DNA of 13,681 nt from Bergeyella zoohelcum (lineage in GTDB: Bacteria > Bacteroidota > Bacteroidia > Flavobacteriales > Weeksellaceae): positions 1 through 13,681 of the forward strand of contig JAUNHO010000009.1 in the NCBI GenBank assembly GCA_030523905.1. The letters run 5' to 3'. The translations under genes were made by a program, and so were the position numbers. Positions within the stretch are counted from its first letter, which is position 1, and every line of letters begins with the position of its first letter. Shown in pieces: positions 1 through 5,809 of the stretch. The notes below the pieces were generated by a model. It was not told where the DNA came from, made no database searches, and was given only the letters and a program-made list of their open reading frames with translations.

Positions 1-984
1 ACCAACACACTCAGCTTTTCATTCCAAAGAACCATTGCCATCATTGGGATTTTGCTTTTCATAGCGAAACTCGTTGCGTGGCGTTTAACCCAATCGGACG
101 CGATATTTTCCGATGCGATGGAAAGCATCGTGAATATCATTGCTGGGCTAATGGGACTTTACTCCTTGTTCCTTTCGGCAAAACCCAAAGACCAAGACCA
201 CCCTTACGGACACGGAAAAATAGAATTTGTAACCTCCGCCATCGAGGGTGCACTCATCATCTTCGCAGGACTGATGATACTGATGGAGGCAAGTGCTTCG
301 TTCTTCTACCCTAAAACCCTGCAAGAACTCAACTGGGGGATGGGTATCATTGGGCTAACCGCCATTGTCAATTATATCTTGGGCTATATGGCTTTCCAGA
401 AAGGCACGAAAGAAAATTCGCTAGTGCTACAAAGCACAGGCAAACATTTACAGAGTGATACGATTAGTACGCTGGGGGTGGTGCTGAGTTTGCTTTTAGT
501 GAAACTGACCAATTTCTATTGGCTAGATGCTCTGATTGCCGTGTTGCTCGGCGGATACATCATCGTCGAAGGCTATAAAATCATTCGTAAGGCGTTCAGT
601 GGGATAATGGACGAGAAAGATGAAGCCCTAGTCGCCGAGCTGGTACAAGCCCTGAAACAAGACCGCCGCACGGAATGGATTGACATACACAATATGAAGG
701 TTCAGCAGTTTGGTGCTCATCTTCACATCGATGCCCATATTACGCTCCCGCATTACTATTCGCTCTCCCAAGCCCATCGCGAGATGGAAAGCGTGATAAC
801 CACCCTACTGAAACACACAAAACGCACGATGGAATTTAATTTCCATATGGACGATTGCAAGCCTTTCTCCTGTGAAATCTGCCAAATTGATTGCCCAGTT
901 CGCTCCAAACCTTTCGTAAAAACCATAGACTGGACTACGGAAAACATCTCGCAGGTGCAGAAGCATTCCGTGGAGAATGCCTAG
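1..984 (+). CDS. Cation diffusion facilitator (CDF) family transporter, 5'-truncated by window edge
   Basis: Inner-membrane divalent metal/proton antiporter of the cation diffusion facilitator family, probably exporting Zn2+, Fe2+ or a similar ion; the substrate cannot be told from sequence. The frame is open from base 1, so the true start lies outside the window; 327 codons are visible. The classic CDF signatures are present: SDAMES in TM2, DHPYGHGKIE in the TM2-TM3 loop, and HxxSD (HLQSD) in TM5, which together supply the transport-site His/Asp ligands. A cytoplasmic dimerisation domain follows. It ends in a Cys-rich tail, DDCKPFSCEICQIDCPVR, a C-terminal extension I know from Bacteroidetes CDF proteins and which may bind metal. 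The gene converges on the exosortase F-associated gene with an 11-bp gap. Its codons look more GC-rich (about 47% in one 60-base line counted) than the cluster at 2031-4948. The family call is firm. Confidence 0.93.
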   Translation, partial: TNTLSFSFQRTIAIIGILLFIAKLVAWRLTQSDAIFSDAMESIVNIIAGLMGLYSLFLSAKPKDQDHPYGHGKIEFVTSAIEGALIIFAGLMILMEASASFFYPKTLQELNWGMGIIGLTAIVNYILGYMAFQKGTKENSLVLQSTGKHLQSDTISTLGVVLSLLLVKLTNFYWLDALIAVLLGGYIIVEGYKIIRKAFSGIMDEKDEALVAELVQALKQDRRTEWIDIHNMKVQQFGAHLHIDAHITLPHYYSLSQAHREMESVITTLLKHTKRTMEFNFHMDDCKPFSCEICQIDCPVRSKPFVKTIDWTTENISQVQKHSVENA

Positions 985-995
985 ATTTTGAAAGC

Positions 996-1433
996 TTATT
1001 TAGAGCTTTTCTCCAAACGCTTTCGGTAATAAAACATAGGGATAATGAGGAGAAGCACCAAAGGCTGAATGACGAAGCGTCTCATATAAAAGGAAAATAA
1101 CGCACCCATTTGGAACTCATCATAAACGCAATAGAGATAAATAGGGAAAGTGATGCCGAAGACCATCGTAATGAGTAGAATGCCTTGTGCCGTCCAGACC
1201 TTATTCCTGAACATAAAATGAATAACCAATGCAGAAAACCCTAGATTGAGAACAAAACGAAACAAATGAGAAACTACCAGTCGCCACCATTCCACCTTTG
1301 GAAATGATGCCCTAGCTCCTCCCTCTTTGAAGTAAGACAAAAACGGATCGTAGAAGCACTCGTCTTCCAAAACCCTTACACCGATTAACCCAGAAATCCC
1401 TATTAAAACAAGGAACCAACTAATGATTTTCAT
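996..1433 (-). CDS. Exosortase F system-associated membrane protein
   Basis: A 145-residue membrane protein with about four hydrophobic segments (residues roughly 2-20, 52-72, 80-102 and 115-136) and a basic C-terminal tail (YYRKRLEKSSK). The N-terminal part carries a RxxEDECFYDPFLxYF-like stretch that I recognise from the small protein encoded beside flavobacterial exosortase F. It overlaps the end of xrtF by 14 bp (1420-1433), so the two are almost certainly translated from one mRNA. The biochemical role is unknown; a partner or processing factor of XrtF is the natural inference. Assignment rests on the neighbour as well as on the sequence pattern. Confidence 0.82.
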   Translation of the reverse strand: MKIISWFLVLIGISGLIGVRVLEDECFYDPFLSYFKEGGARASFPKVEWWRLVVSHLFRFVLNLGFSALVIHFMFRNKVWTAQGILLITMVFGITFPIYLYCVYDEFQMGALFSFYMRRFVIQPLVLLLIIPMFYYRKRLEKSSK

Positions 1434-1950
1434 TCTCTTTTAGTGTATAAAATTTTATCCAAATGAGCCAAAGTAAGACCACACCGCCGTAGATAATGGC
1501 AGGGAAAAAGTAGTCGTGGGCTATCTTGAAATACTCTTCAGAAATTACTCCTACGATATTAATTCCTGCTATTCTTAAAATATTGGTAATCAGTAAAAAA
1601 GCTAATCCTAAAAAGGTGAAAATGAAGGTTTTGTAGCCTCTATAAAACGCCATCACAAACGCCACGAATAATATCATAATGGATAGGCTATTGCACCCTT
1701 CTATCATTCTGGTACGATACGCTCCTGAAACATAAAAATAGTAGGATTGTTTCTCTGGCATAGGTGTTAAACTTGATGGGTAGCCAAGGGTATTTTGCAG
1801 ATCGGTGACTCTTTCTGCCATCCAAATAGAGGCAGGGTCTAGACTATCTGAATATTGATTGAGGTAGAACTGATAAATTCCTAATAATATTAAATAAATA
1901 ATTAAGAATCTTAAAAGAATACCGAATGCAGGTTTGAAATCGTTAAACAT
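1420..1950 (-). CDS. xrtF: Exosortase family protein XrtF
   Basis: Polytopic inner-membrane cysteine protease/transpeptidase of the exosortase/archaeosortase superfamily, expected to cleave and anchor surface proteins carrying a C-terminal sorting signal. I take the start at 1950, giving 176 residues beginning MFNDFKPAFG. An in-frame ATG at 1977 would add nine residues, but it lies upstream of the -7 box at 1955-1962. The superfamily catalytic triad is visible in order: Cys86 in EGCNSLSIM, Arg126 in NILRIAGIN and His145 in KIAHDYFF. Hydrophobic helices flank the triad. The next gene is the dedicated XrtF-associated protein, overlapping by 14 bp. No obvious sorting-signal protein is encoded in the window. 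It is divergent from the amgK-like gene across 80 bp. The family call is firm; the substrate is unknown. Confidence 0.9.
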   Translation of the reverse strand: MFNDFKPAFGILLRFLIIYLILLGIYQFYLNQYSDSLDPASIWMAERVTDLQNTLGYPSSLTPMPEKQSYYFYVSGAYRTRMIEGCNSLSIMILFVAFVMAFYRGYKTFIFTFLGLAFLLITNILRIAGINIVGVISEEYFKIAHDYFFPAIIYGGVVLLWLIWIKFYTLKENENH

Positions 1951-1954
1951 ACAG

Positions 1955-1962
1955 CAAAGATA
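1955..1962 (-). promoter_or_regulatory. Predicted -7 box of the xrtF promoter
   Basis: TATCTTTG on the minus strand matches the Bacteroidetes -7 consensus TAnnTTTG. Only 4 nt separate it from the ATG at 1950, so transcription would begin at or next to the start codon (leaderless mRNA). No convincing -33 TTG element was seen. Confidence 0.55.
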
Positions 1963-1999
1963 AGTATTTTTTAGCATATTTTTATAAAAATAAGACTAT

Positions 2000-2018
2000 A
2001 TACTTTCAAAAAAAGTAT
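2000..2018. repeat. Short inverted repeat in the xrtF/amgK divergent promoter region
   Basis: ATACTTT (2000-2006) and AAAGTAT (2012-2018) form a perfect 7-bp inverted repeat with a 5-nt A-rich spacer. It abuts the -7 box of the amgK-like gene, where a bound repressor could block RNA polymerase. In such AT-rich DNA it could also be chance. Confidence 0.4.
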
Positions 2019-2026
2019 TATATTTG
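2019..2026 (+). promoter_or_regulatory. Predicted -7 box of the amgK-like promoter
   Basis: TATATTTG matches TAnnTTTG. As at xrtF, exactly 4 nt separate it from the ATG at 2031, predicting a leaderless transcript. The next in-frame Met of the kinase lies about 190 codons on, so the start cannot simply be misplaced downstream. Confidence 0.55.
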
Positions 2027-2030
2027 TAAA

Positions 2031-3050
2031 ATGACAGCCAAAATAGAAGAAGCAAAATATTTATTTACGGAGTTTTCAGGTGTGGAAAATTTCACCATTT
2101 TAGAATTACCGCAGAGTGGCTCGGCTCGGCGGAATTTCGTGGTAACGGCTGGGGAAAAGTATATCGTTACCCACAACGAAGACACGAGGGAAAACGCTGC
2201 GTTTCTCTATTTCTCTGAAATCTTTGAAGTTTTGCAACTCAACACTCCTAAAATTTTTCATATTTCTGCTGATAAAAAATGGTATATACAAGAGTTTTTG
2301 GGAGAGAATACTTTATCGCAAATCATTGAAAAAGAAGGTCTTAGCCAAAGGGTACAAAGCCTAATAAAGGAAGTTTTACAAAAGCTTTTTGAACTTCAAA
2401 CAAAGACCAAAAACAAAGTAGATTACTCACGAACATTTGAATATGAGGCGTATAATCATTTGCCTATTCTCCACGATTTGAATTATTTCAAGTTTCTCTT
2501 TGTGGATATTTTAGGCGTTTCATACCAAAAATCTGCTTTATTGAAAGAATTTAACAAAATAGCTGAAATATTACAAGATATTCCCTATAAAGTCCTGATG
2601 ATTAGGGACTTTCAATCTAGAAATATTATCGTGAATGAGCGTAACGAGGTCGGTTTCATTGATTACCAATCGGCAATGCTAGGCCCTGCAATGTATGATG
2701 TTATTTCTCTGCTTTATCAAGCAAAAGCCAACTTTCCAGAGGATTTTAGGGAAGAGATGCTCAATTTTTATATTAATTTATTTGATGATAATGAGACGAA
2801 ACTTCAACTAAAAAAATCGGTAAAGCCTATTCGCTTGATACGAAATCTGCAAGTTCTCGGTGCTTACGGATTGAGAGGTTTGGTAGAGCGAAAAGAGCAT
2901 TTCCTAAAAAGTATCCCACAGGGCATAAAAAACTTAACGGAAACCACTAATTCGTGGGAAGAAATCAGAGACTTTCCTGAATTAAAATCATTAATTGAAA
3001 AAATAAACACGGAAGAAATTTTAACAAAAATAAATAATATAATTAATTAG
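2031..3050 (+). CDS. amgK: AmgK-like N-acetylmuramate/N-acetylglucosamine anomeric kinase (aminoglycoside-phosphotransferase fold)
   Basis: A cytoplasmic APH-fold kinase of 339 residues. AmgK-type enzymes use ATP to phosphorylate the anomeric hydroxyl of MurNAc (and GlcNAc), the first step of a recycling route to UDP-MurNAc that bypasses MurA. The catalytic loop is RDFQSRNIIV (Asp193, Asn198) and the metal-binding segment is FIDYQSAMLGPAMYDV (Asp211), with YD at 222-223. The D(F/Y)Q...GPxxYD pattern is the AmgK-like form rather than that of antibiotic-resistance phosphotransferases. The RapZ-domain gene starts 2 nt after its stop and the MurU-like gene follows that, which is the strongest support for the substrate. 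The fold is certain; the exact sugar is inferred from context. Confidence 0.85.
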   Translation: MTAKIEEAKYLFTEFSGVENFTILELPQSGSARRNFVVTAGEKYIVTHNEDTRENAAFLYFSEIFEVLQLNTPKIFHISADKKWYIQEFLGENTLSQIIEKEGLSQRVQSLIKEVLQKLFELQTKTKNKVDYSRTFEYEAYNHLPILHDLNYFKFLFVDILGVSYQKSALLKEFNKIAEILQDIPYKVLMIRDFQSRNIIVNERNEVGFIDYQSAMLGPAMYDVISLLYQAKANFPEDFREEMLNFYINLFDDNETKLQLKKSVKPIRLIRNLQVLGAYGLRGLVERKEHFLKSIPQGIKNLTETTNSWEEIRDFPELKSLIEKINTEEILTKINNIIN

Positions 3051-3052
3051 TA

Positions 3053-3463
3053 ATGAGTACTTTGAAGATAGAAATCCATAGTTTTTCGTATAAAAAAGGA
3101 GGGATACCGAAGGATAATTCTGGCAACGGAGGTGGCTTTGCATTTGACTGCCGTGGCATACTAAACCCAGGAAGGCTAGAAGAATATAAAACCAAAACAG
3201 GAAAAGACAAAGGCGTACAGGAGTTTTTGGAAACCCAAACCGAAATGCCTAGTTTTATAATGCATATTAAAAACCTGATTTCCATAACGATAGACAATTA
3301 TATAGAGCGTGGTTTTGAAAATCTACAACTCAATTTTGGTTGTACTGGCGGGCAGCACAGGTCGGTTTATTCGGCGGAAAAAATAGCAGAATTTATCGCA
3401 GAAAAATATCCACAGGTGGAGATAAAAATAATCCACGATGAACAACCTCAACTGAACGCATAA
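3053..3463 (+). CDS. Stand-alone RapZ C-terminal domain protein
   Basis: A 136-residue protein equivalent to only the C-terminal half of RapZ, the RNase adapter that in E. coli senses glucosamine-6-phosphate and controls GlmS synthesis through small RNAs. Visible signatures are SFSYKKGGIP (residues 10-19), FDCRGILNPG (31-40), a TGKDKGVQEFL segment (49-59) and the phosphosugar-loop motif GCTGGQHRS (96-104). The N-terminal Walker-type ATPase domain of full RapZ is absent, and the protein begins directly at the C-terminal domain. It sits between the AmgK-like and MurU-like genes, 2 nt after the first and 1 nt before the second, so it is tightly co-expressed with amino-sugar recycling. I infer an amino-sugar-phosphate sensing or regulatory role; no direct enzymatic motif is seen. 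Confidence 0.88.
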   Translation: MSTLKIEIHSFSYKKGGIPKDNSGNGGGFAFDCRGILNPGRLEEYKTKTGKDKGVQEFLETQTEMPSFIMHIKNLISITIDNYIERGFENLQLNFGCTGGQHRSVYSAEKIAEFIAEKYPQVEIKIIHDEQPQLNA

Positions 3464-3464
3464 G

Positions 3465-4178
3465 ATGAAAGTACTGATATTCGCCGCAGGGAAAGGAACA
3501 AGGCTGAAACCCTTTACAGACCAGCATCCGAAGGCATTAGCAAAGGTAAATGGAGTACCATTATTGGAACGAAATATATTGTATCTCAAATCTTTTGGGA
3601 TTAATGATTTTGTGATTAACATTCATCATTTTGGGGAGCAGATTTTAGATTTTCTTGCAGAAAAAAAATATTTTGATGCCAATATCCAAATTTCTGATGA
3701 AAGGGACGAACTTCTTGAAACAGGTGGCGGACTTCTTTTTGCCAAAGATTTTTTGGAGCAAGAAGACCATTTTTTAGTGATGAATGCCGATATTCTTACG
3801 GATTTGAATATTACCGATTTTATTCGCTATCATATTGAAAATCAATCGATAGCTACATTAGCGGTTTCGGATAGAAAGAGTTCTAGAAAATTGTTGTTTA
3901 ATGATAATATGGAGCTAAAAGGCTGGGAAAATACACAAACGAACGAACAAAAATTAGTTTCGGAGAGAGAGACTTTGGTAGATTTGGCTTTCAGTGGTAT
4001 TCATTGCATTCAATCAGAAATTTTTGCTAAAATAAAAAGAAAAGGCAAGTTTTCCGTAATGGAAGAATATTTGGATTTAATGAAAACCGAACGCATTAAA
4101 GGTTTCAAACACAATGCGTTACTAATAGATGTGGGACGACCAGAATCGGTAATAGAAGCCGAAAAATATTTCAATTAA
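3465..4178 (+). CDS. murU: MurU-like sugar-1-phosphate nucleotidyltransferase (N-acetylmuramate-1-phosphate uridylyltransferase)
   Basis: A 237-residue nucleotidyltransferase of the GT-A-like NTP-transferase family. It has the N-terminal nucleotide and metal motif AAGKGTRLKPFT..HPKAL (residues 7-25), ETGGGL (85-90) for the base/sugar pocket, and NADI (107-110) whose Asp109 would hold Mg2+. The size fits MurU, which lacks the C-terminal beta-helix found in GlmU and many sugar-nucleotide synthases. Following an AmgK-like kinase, the expected reaction is MurNAc-1-phosphate plus UTP giving UDP-MurNAc. Automated annotation could equally call it a mannose-1-phosphate guanylyltransferase, because the motifs do not fix the base or sugar. 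The start is 1 nt after the RapZ-domain stop, indicating an operon. Confidence 0.85.
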   Translation: MKVLIFAAGKGTRLKPFTDQHPKALAKVNGVPLLERNILYLKSFGINDFVINIHHFGEQILDFLAEKKYFDANIQISDERDELLETGGGLLFAKDFLEQEDHFLVMNADILTDLNITDFIRYHIENQSIATLAVSDRKSSRKLLFNDNMELKGWENTQTNEQKLVSERETLVDLAFSGIHCIQSEIFAKIKRKGKFSVMEEYLDLMKTERIKGFKHNALLIDVGRPESVIEAEKYFN

Positions 4179-4189
4179 AGTATTAAATT

Positions 4190-4948
4190 ATGACAAAAAT
4201 TAAAAGAGGAAAAGGTTTTACGCCCTCTGTTTTAGAGGAAAAATCAGAAATAGACCAACGCGTACAAAAGCATTTTGAAGAGAAAACTTGGGACGAGGTA
4301 ATCACGAAAGACAGTTGGATGATTTTCAAAATTATGTCCGAGCTGGTAGATGGTTACGAGAAACTAGCTAAAATAGGACCTTGTGTGTCTATTTTCGGTT
4401 CTGCACGGCTGAAAGAAGGAAGCGAATACTACGAAATGGCGGTGGAAATTGCCGAGAAAATCACGGCATTAGGCTTTGGAATCATTACAGGTGGTGGGCT
4501 AGGTATAATGGAGGCTGGTAATAAAGGGGCTAGAAAAGCAGGTGGAAAATCCATAGGGCTGAATATAGAACTGCCTTTTGAACAGCATTTTAATCCGTAT
4601 ATAGATAAAAATTATTCTATGGATTTTAATTATTTTTTCGTGAGAAAAGTAATGTTTGTGAAGTATTCACAGGGCTTTATAGTGATGCCAGGTGGTTTTG
4701 GTACTTTGGACGAGCTTTCCGAGGCTCTTACTTTGATTCAAACAATGAAAATTGCAAGGTTTCCTATTGTTTTGGTAGGGTCTAAATTCTGGAACGGGCT
4801 CATTGATTGGTTCAAAAACACCTTATTGGAAAACGGAATGATAGCGGAAGAAGACCTTAGATTGTTCCGTATAGTGGATACGGCAGACGAGGCGGTGGCT
4901 CATATCAAGGCGTTTTACGAGAAATATTCCATTAATGTCAATTTCTAA
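4190..4948 (+). CDS. LOG family protein (TIGR00730-type Rossmann fold nucleotide phosphoribohydrolase)
   Basis: A 252-residue cytosolic protein. Characterised relatives hydrolyse nucleoside 5'-monophosphates to the free base and ribose-5-phosphate (cytokinin-type riboside monophosphates in plants, AMP in others). The family signatures are SIFGSAR (67-73), GGGLGIMEAGNKGA (101-114) and PGGFGTLDE (167-175); Glu175 and the preceding PGGxGT loop form the active site. About 60 residues precede the Rossmann core and show no recognisable domain. It starts 11 nt after the murU-like stop and probably shares the transcript. No link between LOG activity and cell-wall recycling is known to me, so the co-location may only be transcriptional. 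No clear terminator was found in the 64-bp gap that follows. Confidence 0.9.
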   Translation: MTKIKRGKGFTPSVLEEKSEIDQRVQKHFEEKTWDEVITKDSWMIFKIMSELVDGYEKLAKIGPCVSIFGSARLKEGSEYYEMAVEIAEKITALGFGIITGGGLGIMEAGNKGARKAGGKSIGLNIELPFEQHFNPYIDKNYSMDFNYFFVRKVMFVKYSQGFIVMPGGFGTLDELSEALTLIQTMKIARFPIVLVGSKFWNGLIDWFKNTLLENGMIAEEDLRLFRIVDTADEAVAHIKAFYEKYSINVNF

Positions 4949-5012
4949 ACTTGGCATAATATTTGTGGTTTAATTAACTGAATATTAAATAAATTTTGAA
5001 ATTCTTAATGAT

Positions 5013-5483
5013 ATGAAAAAGAATATATTAATAATAGCGATTATGGCTATTTTTGCATTGATGAGTTTTGCAATGGCAGATTTTTATTCCTCTATTACGA
5101 AGGTAGATTATGTAGATGGTAGCAAAACGCTGAAATTCACTACGAAACTTAATGTGAAACACATAGCAGAGGCGTTGAAGATAAACCCAGAAACAGCAAG
5201 TTTTGAGGCAGAGGTGAAGAAGTATGTCAATAAAAGTTTTGATGTCTCGGTAAATGGAACGCCCAAAGCACTTACCTTTACAGGTAGCCAAGTGAATGGA
5301 GAATCCGTTTGGGTGTATTTTGAAACAGGTGGAGTAGAGAGTGTTTCTAGCCTTAAAATAAGGAATACGATTCTTTTAGATGCCTATCCAAAGCAGTTTA
5401 ATGTGGTGAATGTAGCCTATAAAGGACAGCAGAAAACACTTAATTTTTCCAGAGGAAAAGAAACTGGCGAAGTGAGTTTTTAA
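5013..5483 (+). CDS. Secreted DUF6702-like protein of unknown function
   Basis: A 156-residue exported protein. Residues 1 to about 22 form a signal peptide (MKKN, a hydrophobic core, then AMA before DFYSS). The mature part starts FYSSITKVDYVDGSKTLKF, resembling the Bacteroidetes DUF6702 pattern (a short FYxSxTxxxY segment then alternating beta strands). The rest looks all-beta with no Cys and no obvious catalytic motif. It is followed at once by a strong terminator (5491-5538), so it ends this strand's transcription. A weak promoter candidate lies around 4951-4998, but none matches the -7 consensus well, so it may be read from the upstream operon. Function unknown. Confidence 0.8.
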   Translation: MKKNILIIAIMAIFALMSFAMADFYSSITKVDYVDGSKTLKFTTKLNVKHIAEALKINPETASFEAEVKKYVNKSFDVSVNGTPKALTFTGSQVNGESVWVYFETGGVESVSSLKIRNTILLDAYPKQFNVVNVAYKGQQKTLNFSRGKETGEVSF

Positions 5484-5490
5484 GATGACA

Positions 5491-5538
5491 AAAAAACAGC
5501 CCATTGCGTGTATAAATGCGATGGGTTGTTTTTTTTTG
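5491..5538 (+). terminator. Rho-independent terminator after the DUF6702-like gene
   Basis: A 13-bp stem (AACAGCCCATTGC, 5495-5507, with GCGATGGGTTGTT, 5518-5530, two G-U pairs), a 10-nt loop, then a run of nine T. It begins about 11 nt after the stop codon. Confidence 0.9.
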
Positions 5539-5573
5539 TTTTTAGTTTATAGAAATTATACTTTTTTAGAAAC

Positions 5574-5610
5574 AATAAAAAAGCATCTACAATTTCTTGT
5601 AAATGCTTTA
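5574..5610 (-). terminator. Terminator downstream of tRNA-Asn
   Basis: On the minus strand AAGCATTTACAA and TTGTAGATGCTT form a 12-13 bp stem with a GAAA tetraloop (+ strand arms 5581-5592 and 5597-5608), followed by a run of six T. It lies 10 nt past the tRNA 3' end. Confidence 0.75.
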
Positions 5611-5619
5611 TTTTATTAG

Positions 5620-5693
5620 CTCCTCCTGCTGGGCTCGAACCAGCGACCCTCTGATTAACAGTCAGATGCTCTAACCAACTGAGCTAAGGAGGA
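5620..5693 (-). tRNA. tRNA-Asn (anticodon GTT)
   Basis: A 74-nt cloverleaf without encoded CCA. The acceptor stem TCCTCCT pairs with AGGAGGA and the discriminator is G. The D arm is AGCTCAGTTGGTTAGAGC. The anticodon arm TCTGA-CTGTTAA-TCAGA presents GTT, giving asparagine. The T arm is CTGGTTCGAGCCCAG. All stems pair fully. It is transcribed from its own -7 box at 5717-5724 and ends at the hairpin 5574-5610. Confidence 0.97.
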
Positions 5694-5716
5694 ATGTTCC
5701 TTTGTTTTTGCTAGTG

Positions 5717-5724
5717 CAAATATA
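5717..5724 (-). promoter_or_regulatory. Predicted -7 box of the tRNA-Asn promoter
   Basis: TATATTTG on the minus strand matches TAnnTTTG and lies 23 nt upstream of the mature tRNA 5' end, leaving a short leader for RNase P to remove. Confidence 0.6.
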
Positions 5725-5809
5725 GAAACTTTTTTATATACGCACCAAATTTTTTTTATATTTTTTGCTGAAATAAACGGAACTTATTTATTTTCAGGCT
5801 AATAATTTT

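Noticed and set aside
990..1011. A small hairpin (AAAGCT/AGCTTT) at the junction of the convergent CDF and exosortase-associated genes
   Set aside because: The 6-bp AT-rich stem has only 3-4 T after it on either strand; too weak to call a terminator.
4951..4967. A sigma-54-like promoter (TTGGCA ... TTG) before the DUF6702-like gene
   Set aside because: The -24 GG is present but the -12 GC is replaced by GT, and the start codon is about 45 nt away; in AT-rich DNA this is probably chance.
5768..5797. A stem (CTGAAATAAA with TTTATTTTCAG) just past the rseP stop
   Set aside because: It contains a bulge and is followed on the rseP strand by A-rich rather than T-rich sequence, so it does not fit an intrinsic terminator.
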